Source: Moraxellaceae bacterium
GTDB taxonomy: Bacteria > Pseudomonadota > Gammaproteobacteria > Pseudomonadales > Moraxellaceae
Length of the DNA stretch: 64,000 nt
Assembly (NCBI GenBank): GCA_024234595.1
Contig: JACKNZ010000008.1
Span: 113,004-177,003 of the forward strand
Reading direction: 5' to 3'
Shown: piece after piece, positions 17,197 through 25,820 of the stretch
Layout: each line of letters opens with the position of its first letter
How positions within the stretch are numbered: position 1 is the first letter of the stretch
Made by a program: the position numbers and the translations under genes
The notes under the pieces: model-generated
Told to the model about the DNA's origin: nothing
Seen by the model: the letters and a program-made list of their open reading frames with translations, nothing else
Databases searched by the model: none

Positions 17197-18294
17197 GTCT
17201 TCATATACCTTTAACGTCTGCCCACACATATCTTCCAAACGAAATTGATTGATAATAGAGGGTGTTTGAGGGCTATGTAATAAGTCTTTAGTTTTGCTTA
17301 ATAAGCTAACAGTATCATTTAAGTTTAGGCTGCCTTGGGGATAACAGGCGGCTAAAATCTCTCCAACACCGCCATGATTCCACCCCAACACCGATTTGCC
17401 TAAATATAAGGCTTCTAAGACGGTACGACCAAAGGTTTCTGCTTGGCTAGATAAAGAATAAATTAAATCGCTTTGGCTAAACACTTCTTTAATATCACTA
17501 CGATGACCAGTCATGGTGATATGTTGACTCAGATTTTCGTTAGAAATTAACTGCTCAATTTCTTGAAGATAGGCCTGTTTTTTGGCTTCTGCACCACCGA
17601 CAATTAAACCATGAACATTCTCGCCATCAGCAATCAGTTGTTTGATTAATTGAATAAAGGTTTCATGGCCTTTTAGGCGCGTAATCCGACCCGCCAAGGT
17701 TAAGACTTTTTTGCCTTGTAATTGTGGATAAGTTTGTTGCCATTGACGTAACCATTGCTGATTAGGTTGATAACCATGTGGAAACTCTTGTTGGCTCACA
17801 CCACGATGAATCACTTGAATGTTGTTGATTGGACAATGTTTATAGTTTTGGGTGATATAGTCTTTAACGCTATTGGATACCGCAATCACACGCTCGCCTT
17901 TGGTCATAATGGCACTATAAAAACTCACGGAATAAAAGCCATGTACCGTAGTGACAAAGTGTGGGCGATGACTTAAGGGAAGTTTGCGCCATGCTAACCA
18001 TGCAATCCATGCAGGAATGCGCGAGCGTGCATGAATAATATCGGGTTTAATATCGAGTAAAATTTGTTTAAATGGTGCAACTTGCCATAAGCTAGCTAAA
18101 GATTTTCGATGCACAGGCAAGGTAATGTGTTCGCTACCTTCGGCTTCTAATTGTTGAACCAATCGTCCACCATTAGAAATCACAATCGAACGATGTCCCG
18201 CAGCAACCAAGGCTCGTGCAATTTCGAGTGTGCCGCGCTCAACACCCCCCGCATTGAGTGCAGGTAGGGTTTGAATAACGGTGAGTTTTTTCAT
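17173..18294 (-). CDS. glycosyltransferase family 4
   Basis: 373 residues, GT-B fold, with ALNAGGVERGTLE near the N-terminus, HARSRIPAW, TTVHGFYS, VIHRGVSQQEF, LAGRITRLKGHE, and the donor-site SSQAETFGRTVLEAL (EX7E), then GGVGEIL. The pattern is that of LPS-core/O-antigen GT4 enzymes. The gene is convergent with wbaP and shares its last 24 bases with it. It is upstream of, and on the same strand as, no other polysaccharide gene; the lipid A acyltransferase gene lies behind it on the same strand with 115 bases of repeat DNA between. An LPS-core role is inferred. Confidence 0.87.
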   Translation of the reverse strand: MKKLTVIQTLPALNAGGVERGTLEIARALVAAGHRSIVISNGGRLVQQLEAEGSEHITLPVHRKSLASLWQVAPFKQILLDIKPDIIHARSRIPAWIAWLAWRKLPLSHRPHFVTTVHGFYSVSFYSAIMTKGERVIAVSNSVKDYITQNYKHCPINNIQVIHRGVSQQEFPHGYQPNQQWLRQWQQTYPQLQGKKVLTLAGRITRLKGHETFIQLIKQLIADGENVHGLIVGGAEAKKQAYLQEIEQLISNENLSQHITMTGHRSDIKEVFSQSDLIYSLSSQAETFGRTVLEALYLGKSVLGWNHGGVGEILAACYPQGSLNLNDTVSLLSKTKDLLHSPQTPSIINQFRLEDMCGQTLKVYEDLVSTVTC

Positions 18295-18318
18295 GGTGTC
18301 GGTCTCGTTGGTGGTTAG

Positions 18319-18400
18319 GTTGCCCTTCGACTTCGCTCAGGGAACCATTTTGCGTTGGCTAAGCTAAGTCAAATTGCGTTGGCTGAGCGTAGTCGAAGCC
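18319..18400. repeat. REP-like palindromic repeat, GCTCAG/GTCGAAG family
   Basis: The intergenic stretch carries CTTCGACTTCGCTCAG (from about 18326) and, inverted, GGCTGAGCGTAGTCGAAGCC (18381-18400), flanked by two copies of TTGCGTTGGCT. The two arms pair nearly perfectly. A second copy of the same unit lies at 22351-22392, so this is a dispersed element rather than a chance palindrome. Confidence 0.75.
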
Positions 18401-18409
18401 AAAAAATAT

Positions 18410-19369
18410 TTAGATATTCCGTTGTTCTTCTTTAAGATGCCTACGTTTTTTCGGATAGGGCATCGCTTCACCTTCAGGACGTGTTTTAAAGCGACGATGA
18501 AACCACATATATTGTGTCGGTGAGCGTCTAATTAATTGTTCTAAATGGTAATTAACTAAGGTTGCATCAGCAACAGGATCATCACTCGGATAGTTTTCTA
18601 AACGTGGTGTGATTAAAATTTCGTATTGTTCGAGCACAGGATGACGGCGGAAATGTACCAACATGACAGCCGAATTATTAATTTTTTGCAAACGCCGTGG
18701 TGCGGTTACTGTTGCGGCTTGCATGCCAAAAAATGGCGCAAAAACCCCTTGTTTGAGGCCAAAATCTTGGTCAGGGGTGTACCAAACCGTGTGGTTTTCT
18801 TTGAGGGCTTTAATCAATAAGCGCATATTGTCATGGTCAATTTGGTAGTCATAAATTCGTAAACGACGTTTAACCATAAAATATTCTAAAGCTTTATTAT
18901 TTTGTGGCCGATAAACCGTGTCCACAGGAAAGAAAATAATCGCCAATAAACCACACAAATCAACAAAGCTATAATGTGCGCCTAATAATAAAATTCCTTT
19001 GCCTTCAGCTTTGGCCGCTTGTAGGTGATGTAAGCCCTGAATGGTGACTTTTTTATGATAATATTCTTTGGGTTTAAACCACGCATTAGCCGTTTCAAAA
19101 ATACTGATGCCACCTTGAATAAACACGTCTTTGACCATCATCGCTTGTTCGTGTTCGGAAGCTTCAGGAAAGCATAAACGAATATTGGTGGCGGTATCAC
19201 GACGACGTTGGCCAATGACACTATAAACTAACAATCCCAAAAATGTGCCAATACGCCGTTGTATGCCCCAAGGTAATTTGCTAAACACAAATAATAAAGG
19301 AATTAATAGCAACCAAATTGGCCAATAACGAGGATGTAAAAAGTGCCATGTAAAGGGAATTGCTTTCAT
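18410..19369 (-). CDS. lpxL: lipid A biosynthesis acyltransferase (LpxL/HtrB family)
   Basis: 319 residues with an N-terminal membrane anchor (about 14-32) and the lysophospholipid acyltransferase fold of late lipid A acyltransferases. The catalytic HX4D is visible in LLLGAHYSFVDLCG (about residue 130), followed by YRPQNN, VWYTPDQDFG and the C-terminal PTQYMWFHRRFKTRPEGE. These match LpxL-type enzymes, which add a secondary acyl chain to Kdo2-lipid IVA at the inner membrane. LpxM or LpxP paralogues share these motifs, so the symbol is by family. It is divergent from waaA, whose product makes its substrate. Confidence 0.85.
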   Translation of the reverse strand: MKAIPFTWHFLHPRYWPIWLLLIPLLFVFSKLPWGIQRRIGTFLGLLVYSVIGQRRRDTATNIRLCFPEASEHEQAMMVKDVFIQGGISIFETANAWFKPKEYYHKKVTIQGLHHLQAAKAEGKGILLLGAHYSFVDLCGLLAIIFFPVDTVYRPQNNKALEYFMVKRRLRIYDYQIDHDNMRLLIKALKENHTVWYTPDQDFGLKQGVFAPFFGMQAATVTAPRRLQKINNSAVMLVHFRRHPVLEQYEILITPRLENYPSDDPVADATLVNYHLEQLIRRSPTQYMWFHRRFKTRPEGEAMPYPKKRRHLKEEQRNI

Positions 19370-19401
19370 AAATCGGCGTAAATCATAAAAATGTGAGTAA
19401 G

Positions 19402-19419
19402 TCCCCTCTTGAGAGGGGA
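19402..19419. repeat. 18-base perfect palindrome in the lpxL-waaA intergenic region
   Basis: TCCCCTCTTGAGAGGGGA is its own reverse complement. It is followed by a spacer and then by the related palindrome at 19479. Together they look like a paired REP-type element (CCCCTC / GAGGGG) between divergent genes. Confidence 0.65.
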
Positions 19420-19478
19420 TTTAGGGGTGTGTTAGGGCTAAAATCAGTATTTCTTTGTCTGTTTTAACCCACCCCTAG

Positions 19479-19521
19479 CCCCTCCGAGGAGGGGAATTTC
19501 ATCGTTATAGCTTAATTTTAA
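19479..19521. repeat. CCCCTCCGAGGAGGGG dispersed repeat, copy 1
   Basis: The hairpin CCCCTCC-GA-GGAGGGG (19479-19494) is followed by A-TTTCATCGTTATAG and a T/A-rich tail. A second copy lies at 40006 with the same hairpin and the same TTTCATCGTTATAG, so about 45 bases are shared by two unrelated intergenic regions. Confidence 0.75.
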
Positions 19522-19642
19522 CCTTTAAAAAAGATGTGTAGATACCTATGCCCTGTGGGTGAGGGCAAAATTAGTAAAAACTAGCAGTTATTTTGCCGTA
19601 TCTTAGCGATAATACCAAGCGGCAAATATTTAGGAATTTAGC

Positions 19643-20920
19643 ATGACTTCATGGCGTTATAATTTTTTATTGCATCTGTTATTGCCTTTTGTTTATTTGC
19701 GTTTGTTATGGCGTGGTCGAACTACCCCTGCATATGCCCAAAATATTGAGCAACGTTTTGGTGGTCATCAAAAATTGCCGCAAGGTGGCATTATTATTCA
19801 TGCGGTCTCTTTGGGGGAAACCTTAGCCTCACAGCCCTTAGTCAATGCTTTATTAACACAATATCCTAATTTGCCACTGATTATTACCAATACTACGGCG
19901 ACAGGCGCAGAACGCGCTCGTGCCTTATGGGGCGATAAAGTCCATCAATGTTATTTACCTTATGATTATTCGTGGGCAATGCGTCGTTTTTTAGAGCATA
20001 GTCGGCCTAAGTTAATTATTGTTATGGAAACGGAGTTATGGCCAAATTTAATTGACCAAGCCAAGCAACTCACTATTCCTGTCATGTTAGCTAATGGTCG
20101 TTTGTCGGCAAAATCAGCTACAGGCTATGGCAAAATTCCCAGTTTAGTAACACCGATGTTACAAGCCTTAACCGTTTTAGCGGCACAAGATCAAGATACC
20201 GCACAACGTTTTCAAGATTTGGGTGCGTCCGAAAATAGTATTCAAGTGACAGGTAGCTTAAAGTTTGATTTAACTATCCCTGACGATTTAACGTTGCGTG
20301 CAGATGAATTAAAACAACAATGGCAGTTACACACACGGCCTATTTGGGTGGCAGCAAGTACCCATGAGGGTGAAGATGAAATCGTGCTGACTGCATTTAA
20401 ACAGATTCAACAACAGTTTAATAATGCCTTGTTGATTTTAGTGCCACGTCATCCTGAGCGTTTTGATAAGGTTGCAGATTTAATTGCTAAACAAGGCTTT
20501 AGTATCGCTCGACGCAGCCAAAAACAAACAATTACCCCCGAAGTTAGTGTGTTTTTAGGCGATAGTATGGGGGAGTTATTGCTGTGGTTTGCTTTGGCAG
20601 ATGTAGCGTTTGTGGGAGGGTCATTGGTGAGTGTGGGAGGGCATAATCCCTTAGAGCCTGCTGCTTTGGCTGTACCAATTGTCACAGGCATGACTATGTT
20701 TAACTTTAAGCAAATTACCGATATTTTGCTGCAAGCAGGGGCATTGAAGCAAGGTGACTCAGCCGAAGACTTAGCAAAAGTTGTCTGTGAATGGTTGGCA
20801 AATCCTGAACAAAAACAAAAGGATGGACAAGCAGGTTTAGCCGTGGTTAATGCCAATAAAGGTGCGTTGAAAAAGCATTTGGCGATTGTGGAGGAGATAT
20901 TAAAAAATGCTAAACATTAA
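19643..20920 (+). CDS. waaA: 3-deoxy-D-manno-octulosonic acid (Kdo) transferase
   Basis: 425 residues, WaaA (KdtA), which adds Kdo to lipid IVA at the inner membrane. It has an N-terminal anchor, then the conserved HAVSLGETLASQPL with the catalytic Glu, TNTTATGAERA, LPYDYSWAMRRFL, METELWPNL, TGSLKFD, VAASTHEGED, VPRHPERF and the C-terminal GGHNPLEPAALAVP. An AGGA lies upstream of the ATG. Its last 11 bases overlap the end of the convergent vapC gene. Confidence 0.96.
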   Translation: MTSWRYNFLLHLLLPFVYLRLLWRGRTTPAYAQNIEQRFGGHQKLPQGGIIIHAVSLGETLASQPLVNALLTQYPNLPLIITNTTATGAERARALWGDKVHQCYLPYDYSWAMRRFLEHSRPKLIIVMETELWPNLIDQAKQLTIPVMLANGRLSAKSATGYGKIPSLVTPMLQALTVLAAQDQDTAQRFQDLGASENSIQVTGSLKFDLTIPDDLTLRADELKQQWQLHTRPIWVAASTHEGEDEIVLTAFKQIQQQFNNALLILVPRHPERFDKVADLIAKQGFSIARRSQKQTITPEVSVFLGDSMGELLLWFALADVAFVGGSLVSVGGHNPLEPAALAVPIVTGMTMFNFKQITDILLQAGALKQGDSAEDLAKVVCEWLANPEQKQKDGQAGLAVVNANKGALKKHLAIVEEILKNAKH

Positions 20921-21314
20921 CCCAATTTTCTAATTGTAAAGCAGGAACACGTTCAAATTCTTTGGTGTTATTAGTGACTAAAATTAAACCCTTACTGCGT
21001 GCATGAGCCGCAATATGTAAGTCATTGTCACTAATTAATTGGCCTATTTTTTTGAGTGAGGCTTTAATTTGTCCATATTGAACAGCGGCATCTTGTGTGT
21101 AATCTAAAACCGTTAAGCGAGACAAAAAGTTTTCGACCGTTTGTAAATTTTTATGAGGAAATTGGCTGTTTTCTGCACCATAAATTAACTCTGCGACAGT
21201 AATACTACTAACACAAAGCTGAGTTGCAACCGTATTAAATTTAGTCCGTACTTGTGGTGGCTTATGTTTTATGACATAAATGACGATATTGGTATCTAGC
21301 ATATATTTGAGCAT
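20910..21314 (-). CDS. vapC: VapC-type PIN-domain ribonuclease toxin
   Basis: 134 residues, a single PIN domain. Metal-binding acidic residues are visible at D7 (YMLDTNIVIYVIKH), E42 (TVAELIYGAENS) and D98 (ISDNDLHIAAHA); the following LVTNNTKEF has Asn where some homologues have Asp. VapC toxins cleave specific RNAs, most often initiator tRNA. The start codon follows directly on the vapB stop (TAA-ATG). The pair sits between waaA and rsmE, two housekeeping genes on the other strand, which suggests insertion as a small mobile cassette. Confidence 0.92.
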   Translation of the reverse strand: MLKYMLDTNIVIYVIKHKPPQVRTKFNTVATQLCVSSITVAELIYGAENSQFPHKNLQTVENFLSRLTVLDYTQDAAVQYGQIKASLKKIGQLISDNDLHIAAHARSKGLILVTNNTKEFERVPALQLENWVNV

Positions 21315-21542
21315 TTAGAAGGATTCTCTTTCGCTATTAATTTGTTCACCACGCTCAAAATCACTAGAGGCGACTAACTCTGGGTTATCAAAAAAACTAT
21401 CCCAAATATTTTCCACAGGACTAATAATGCGCTCGACACCAACCATACGCACAAATACTTTTTCGGTTTGTGCCGAAAAACGATAAACACTCGGTAAACG
21501 TACCGACTGCGTGCGGTTATTCATAAAAATAGAGCTAATCAT
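21315..21542 (-). CDS. vapB: VapB-type antitoxin
   Basis: 75 residues. The N-terminal part FMNNRTQSVRLPSVYRF is the swapped-hairpin AbrB/SpoVT DNA-binding fold of VapB proteins (usual pattern: NNRSQAVRLPK). The C-terminal acidic-basic tail ISPVENIWDSFFDNPEL is the segment that normally wraps the toxin. It is directly upstream of vapC, the usual antitoxin-first order. The pair probably represses its own promoter through the palindrome just upstream. Confidence 0.9.
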   Translation of the reverse strand: MISSIFMNNRTQSVRLPSVYRFSAQTEKVFVRMVGVERIISPVENIWDSFFDNPELVASSDFERGEQINSERESF

Positions 21543-21567
21543 CTATTTCTCCTAAAATTAATGGTGC

Positions 21568-21586
21568 TATATACTTTGAGTATATA
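21568..21586. promoter_or_regulatory. palindromic operator-like site upstream of vapB
   Basis: TATATACT-TTG-AGTATATA is a perfect inverted repeat (8-base arms, 3-base centre), 26 bases upstream of the vapB start. VapBC complexes are known to autorepress by binding such palindromes; binding here is inferred. Confidence 0.65.
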
Positions 21587-21634
21587 CATTTTAAGGCCAA
21601 AGTCTATGGGTACTTTTGAGGATTAACTTAATCA

Positions 21635-22342
21635 ATGAATCTTATTATCCTCACTCCCCAAGACTGTCCCCAATCTAATATTGCACATTTAACTGGCCGT
21701 CGTTTGCAGCACGTTTTAGAAGTTCATCAAGCACAAGTAGGGCAGCAGTTGCGCGTGGGAATGCTGAATGGCTTAATGGGGAATGCTGAAGTAGTGCATT
21801 TAGACAAGCAATCTTTGCAACTACGTTTTGAGTTAGACCAAGCTCCGCCAGCAAAGCTACCGTTAACCTTGTTGCTCGCCTTGCCGCGTCCAAAAATGCT
21901 CAAGCGGATTTTTCAAACCGTTGCCACAATGGGGGTTGAGCGTGTCGTGTTGATGAATAGTTATCGCGTAGAAAAGAGTTTTTGGGATAGTCCTTTTTTG
22001 CAGCCAGATGCTATTCAAGAGCAACTTATTTTAGGTTTAGAACAAGGCAAAGACACGGTTTTACCCGAAATCATCTTAGAGAAACGCTTTAAACCTTTTG
22101 TCGAAGATAGATTATCAAGCTTAGCAGGGGATAGCCTAAAATTAGTGGCTCATCCTATGGCACAACAATCATGTCCACGCGATGTACAACAAGCAGTCAC
22201 CTTAGCGATTGGTTGTGAAGGTGGGTTTATTCCCTATGAAGTGAATTTATTGGCTGAACACGGATTTACACCTGTTGGTTTAGGTGAGCGAATTTTGCGT
22301 GTTGAAACTGCCGTAACGGCTTTGATTGCGCGCTTGTTTTGA
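21635..22342 (+). CDS. rsmE: 16S rRNA (uracil-1498-N3)-methyltransferase
   Basis: 235 residues, RsmE, which methylates U1498 of 16S rRNA using SAM. An N-terminal PUA-like part (HLTGRRLQHVLEVHQAQVGQQL) is followed by the SPOUT domain with its knot: LALPRPKMLKRIFQ, GVERVVL, AIGCEGGFIPYEV and LGERILRVETAVTAL. The usual IGPEGG reads IGCEGG, a tolerated-looking Pro-to-Cys change. It is monocistronic here, between vapBC and a palindromic repeat. Confidence 0.93.
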   Translation: MNLIILTPQDCPQSNIAHLTGRRLQHVLEVHQAQVGQQLRVGMLNGLMGNAEVVHLDKQSLQLRFELDQAPPAKLPLTLLLALPRPKMLKRIFQTVATMGVERVVLMNSYRVEKSFWDSPFLQPDAIQEQLILGLEQGKDTVLPEIILEKRFKPFVEDRLSSLAGDSLKLVAHPMAQQSCPRDVQQAVTLAIGCEGGFIPYEVNLLAEHGFTPVGLGERILRVETAVTALIARLF

Positions 22343-22350
22343 TCACAGAG

Positions 22351-22392
22351 GGCTGAGCGGAGTCGAAGCCAATAGACTTCGACTCCGCTCAG
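22351..22392. repeat. REP-like palindrome, second copy of the GCTCAG/GTCGAAG family
   Basis: CTGAGCGGAGTCGAAG (22353-22368) and CTTCGACTCCGCTCAG (22377-22392) are exact reverse complements with an eight-base loop. It lies between the convergent ends of rsmE and the esterase gene, so it may act as a transcript end, although no T run follows. Compare the copy at 18319. Confidence 0.8.
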
Positions 22393-22437
22393 TAACCGCG
22401 CTTTGACCTCACTCAGTGTGCTCGGGTAAGGTCTAGT

Positions 22438-23100
22438 TTATTTAAGCTTTGCTTGCAACCATCCCGAAATATCCATGACTTCTTCTAAACACACTTCATG
22501 TTCCATTTCATAACTGCGGTAGTAAGGTTGATAACCCATCGTGCGTAAGGTTTGTAAGGCTTGGCTACCTAGTAACTCATTAACCACGCTGTCATAAATG
22601 CCATGAAAAATCGCAATTGGCAGTTGTTGATTGGCAGGGTTAATAGCGATGGTTTTGTGAGTGGCAAAATAACTCGATAACACCAATAACCCACCTAACG
22701 ATTTAGGATAGGTCAATGCTGTTTGATAGGCCACAGCACCCCCTTGCGAAAAACCTGCCAAAATAATCCGCTCACTCGCAATGCCGCGCGCAATTTCACG
22801 GTCAATAAACTGAGCAATAGCAGCACTTGATGCCAAGAGTTGTTGCTGGTCAATTTCTCGCTCAATGCTCATGGCAGTAATATCATACCAAGCAGGCATA
22901 ATATAACCACCATTGATGGTCACAGGCATTTCGGGCGCATGAGGAAAAATAAAACGAATTGCTAATTCATCAGGCAAATTAAGTTCGGGAATAATCGGCA
23001 CAAAATCATCACCACTTGCCCCCAAACCATGCAACCAAATGACGGTTGCTGTTGCAGGAGTAGCAGGATTCAGTTCGATATGAGGAAGAAATAGTGACAT
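22438..23100 (-). CDS. carboxylesterase/phospholipase (alpha/beta hydrolase 2 family)
   Basis: 220 residues from ATG 23100. It has the acyl-protein-thioesterase/carboxylesterase layout: TVIWLHGLGASGDDF, FPHAPEMPVTINGG, PAWYDI, nucleophile Ser in AGFSQGGAVAYQ, Asp in HGIYDSVV and His near EMEHEV. Similar proteins (EstB of Pseudomonas) hydrolyse short-chain esters. An upstream in-frame ATG would add 17 residues without family support and overlap the neighbour; I prefer ATG 23100, which begins MSLFLPHIELNP as in homologues and follows the stop of the preceding gene by one base. The physiological substrate is unknown. Confidence 0.9.
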   Translation of the reverse strand: MSLFLPHIELNPATPATATVIWLHGLGASGDDFVPIIPELNLPDELAIRFIFPHAPEMPVTINGGYIMPAWYDITAMSIEREIDQQQLLASSAAIAQFIDREIARGIASERIILAGFSQGGAVAYQTALTYPKSLGGLLVLSSYFATHKTIAINPANQQLPIAIFHGIYDSVVNELLGSQALQTLRTMGYQPYYRSYEMEHEVCLEEVMDISGWLQAKLK

Positions 23101-23101
23101 A

Positions 23102-23560
23102 TCAAAAGTTTGTGACCGTTTTAATGTTAGAAATTTTAATTTGCTCATCAATAAGAGTTAAATCAATGTTCATTTCTTGTTCTTGCGATAAGTCCTCATT
23201 TAAAATGGTACGACTTTCATTTAAGCGCAAGGTTAAATTGGCTGATAAACCTGCCTGAGTCAGTGTGTATTTGATATTGCTGAGCTTATATTTTTCGTGA
23301 TGGCCAAAATGCCATGCCGCTTTAATTTGTTGCAGATATTGGCTTTTGCTTAGGCTAAAACTTTGATTCATTTTTGTTAAATGAATATTGATTTTGGCAT
23401 CATCAGCAATCATAGCATCCAATTTTTTATCTTCACGCGCCGTCATCGCTTTATAAAAATCTTTGATAAAACCTTGTGTTTTGCGCGAGCTAAGGGCTTC
23501 TGCATGGGCGGTTTGGCTCAGTGTGGCAATAACGCCTAGCCATAGAATTGATTTTTTCAT
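23102..23560 (-). CDS. secreted protein with NTF2-like fold, function unknown
   Basis: 152 residues with a clear signal peptide (MKKSILWLGVIATLSQTAHA, cleavage after about residue 20). The remainder reads like a cone-shaped NTF2/SnoaL-type domain: helix QGFIKDFYKAMTARED, then MIADDAKINIHL, and alternating strands. No catalytic motif stands out. It sits between the DUF6091-like gene (three bases upstream) and the esterase gene (one base downstream), so all three are probably one transcript. Periplasmic location is predicted; the function is not known. Confidence 0.7.
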   Translation of the reverse strand: MKKSILWLGVIATLSQTAHAEALSSRKTQGFIKDFYKAMTAREDKKLDAMIADDAKINIHLTKMNQSFSLSKSQYLQQIKAAWHFGHHEKYKLSNIKYTLTQAGLSANLTLRLNESRTILNEDLSQEQEMNIDLTLIDEQIKISNIKTVTNF

Positions 23561-23563
23561 GGT

Positions 23564-24565
23564 TTATTCCTTGTCGTTGCTACATTCACTATTATTGGGT
23601 TCGTGTTTACAACGCACTTTTTTAAGAATACTTATCATTTTAGGGTCGTAAATGCCTTCGGCCGTCATGCTCATACGTGCGTCGGTGAGTAAGGCTTGAT
23701 AGTTGTCATATTCGCCATCGGGTGCAGGAAAGAAATACAAAATTTCTTGTTCGGCAGCATCAATGGGTTTTTGTAAGGTGTCAAACAAGTTGGCAAAATA
23801 GCTGCGTGATTGTTGGCCAAATTCGGGTGTAAATTTATGAAAATGTGCCACGACTTGCAAACTTAATTGACTAATTGGCATATTAAGTACCAGTCCTTTG
23901 TTGCCAACACCCTTAAACAACTCTAAGGGCATATAGGCAATGGCGGGGGCAGCAATTAAGTCAGATGTACCTGCATTAAATTTACTGGCAAAGTCGTTAA
24001 TGTCGGCCGCTAAAGGTTGAAAGCCCAAACGCTCAGCCATGCGTAATTGCACTAAATCGTGGGCTAATACCGCAATTTTTTTGCCTTTGATTTTTTCGAC
24101 GGAGTTAATGGCGCGGTCATTAAGAAACAAATAAGCAGCCCCAATCGGTAATACGCCAACCACTTCATAGTCATCCTGCATCATGAGTTTGCTGGCTTCT
24201 GGGCGAGAAATGGTTTCTATCACTGTTTTCATTTGAGCGGCATTTTTTAGACCGCCGATGGCTTCAATACTACTGCTAAATAAATTAAATTCACGGGCAC
24301 GAATCCCTGTGATTGAGGCAATATCGCACTTACCATCGTTAAAGTCAGCAACCGCTTGTGCTTCGTCGGTATAGGCTTTGAGTTCTAACTCGACATTCCA
24401 TTTACGCGCAAGCGTAGCGTATTCGCGCATGGTGTTGTAAAAAGGGCCTTGCATCCCTAACACGTCAAATACACAAAAGTTTTGTGCGTTGCTAAGGCTG
24501 CTTGCAAGGCTGAGGATAAGCGCGGTGAGGGTTTTTTGATAAAAAGAAGTAACGCGACCTTTCAT
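23564..24565 (-). CDS. putative periplasmic solute-binding protein (DUF6091-like)
   Basis: 333 residues with an N-terminal signal peptide (hydrophobic about 10-25, ending SLSNA). The mature part resembles type II periplasmic binding proteins of the TRAP/DctP kind: FCVFDVLGMQGPFYN at the start, DFNDGKCDIASITGIRARE, VVGVLPIGAAYLFLN, KIKGKKIAVLAHD and AGTSDLIAAPAIAYMPLE. It fits the family of putative solute-binding proteins known in Moraxellaceae. There is no transporter gene beside it, so it may be an orphan sensor or part of an uncharacterised uptake route. First gene of a three-gene minus-strand set. Confidence 0.68.
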   Translation of the reverse strand: MKGRVTSFYQKTLTALILSLASSLSNAQNFCVFDVLGMQGPFYNTMREYATLARKWNVELELKAYTDEAQAVADFNDGKCDIASITGIRAREFNLFSSSIEAIGGLKNAAQMKTVIETISRPEASKLMMQDDYEVVGVLPIGAAYLFLNDRAINSVEKIKGKKIAVLAHDLVQLRMAERLGFQPLAADINDFASKFNAGTSDLIAAPAIAYMPLELFKGVGNKGLVLNMPISQLSLQVVAHFHKFTPEFGQQSRSYFANLFDTLQKPIDAAEQEILYFFPAPDGEYDNYQALLTDARMSMTAEGIYDPKMISILKKVRCKHEPNNSECSNDKE

Positions 24566-24649
24566 GGAGTATGTCTTCCCAATGTATTTTGCGTAAAGAT
24601 ATCACGAGTTTAGAGGCTGGTATGATACTCCTTAACGCCCTAAATATCA

Positions 24650-25666
24650 CTATTCAGACTCCGTTGGATAAATAATACTGGTGTGTTGGTTTGGGTTTTG
24701 CTGACGATGTTTACGGCGTAGTGCATCAGGTGTAGTGCCTGACCATTTTTGAAAAGCGCGTGTAAAGCTCGCTTGGTCGCTATAACCCACAATGTTGGCA
24801 ATTCGTTCGATGCTTAAATGAGAAGATTTTAAGTAACGTTGGGCGGCTTGCATTCTAACCTGCAAACGAATTTCGTTAAAGCTCATGCCAATATCGGCAA
24901 GACGACGACGCAAAGTGCGGACACTCATATTTAAGTATTGTGCAACGTCTTCGGCACTGACCGCCTCGTCAGATTTAGTCAAAATATAAGCACGCATTTT
25001 GACTACTAGACCATGCTCATAAAAAGGGTCGGGTTGTGTGGTTTTGACGGTGGCTAAATGGTGCTGATGTTCGACAGCGTATAAACGAATTTCGTTATAA
25101 GCACTATTTATTTCGATAGGAACAGGTAATAACTCATGTAATCCTTGACCGTGACTAAGTGTATGTTCTTGAAAGTGCAAACTAATGTGTTTGGTCACTA
25201 AAGAGGTAAGAGTATATAAACTACTCAAAAAAGCTTGTGTAATAAACGCTTCAATTTCAAATAACGGTTGTTTATAGGATAACCGTAACGCAATGTAATC
25301 GGGTTCTTGTTTTAACTCCAAAACCAGTAAGGGCAAACGTACTTGTAAATAATGAAAAATATTGGTCATTAACTCTCTAAATGGCAAACGAGTAATAAAC
25401 ACATAACCAAACAAGCCATGTGTCATCAAATCCATCCGTTGGCCATATCGTACACCAGCAAAACTTTGGCCTGTTAAGCCTAAATAATGACTGACAATGG
25501 CGCGTACTTGATAAACCGATAAAAATGCTTCGGGATTGTGCAAAATAGCGTTAGAGATGCCACAGTCACGTAAAATATAATCAACTTGAATGTTTTCTTC
25601 GGCCATAAATTCGGCCAATTTATTGAGGTACACCACAGGCAAAAATGGTAGGTCATTAATATTCAT
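24650..25666 (-). CDS. AraC-family transcriptional regulator (OruR-type)
   Basis: About 338 residues. The N-terminal ~200 residues form the arabinose-binding-like regulatory domain of the OruR/GadX-like group (VDYILRDCGI, GLTGQSFAGVRYGQRM, THGLFGYVFIT); the C-terminal ~100 form the double HTH: VSAEDVAQYLNMSVRTLRRRL, then SIERIANIVGYSDQASFTRAFQKWSGTTPDALR. ATG 25666 is chosen over 25693 by homology. It lies between the DUF6091-like set (same strand, downstream) and the GNAT-GH3-RND operon (divergent), so it could control either. The effector is unknown. Confidence 0.88.
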   Translation of the reverse strand: MNINDLPFLPVVYLNKLAEFMAEENIQVDYILRDCGISNAILHNPEAFLSVYQVRAIVSHYLGLTGQSFAGVRYGQRMDLMTHGLFGYVFITRLPFRELMTNIFHYLQVRLPLLVLELKQEPDYIALRLSYKQPLFEIEAFITQAFLSSLYTLTSLVTKHISLHFQEHTLSHGQGLHELLPVPIEINSAYNEIRLYAVEHQHHLATVKTTQPDPFYEHGLVVKMRAYILTKSDEAVSAEDVAQYLNMSVRTLRRRLADIGMSFNEIRLQVRMQAAQRYLKSSHLSIERIANIVGYSDQASFTRAFQKWSGTTPDALRRKHRQQNPNQHTSIIYPTESE

Positions 25667-25820
25667 AAGTCTTTTGGGGGCGATAAAGACCAAACACTGT
25701 AAAAGAGTTTAGATGCTAAGTCTCTGAAAAGTTAGCAAATATTTGTAACAGTCTTGGCCTGATTGTTGTTGTTTTTAGGTTTTGCTTAGTTTACGCGCGT
25801 GTACTTAAAAGTTCTACCCA

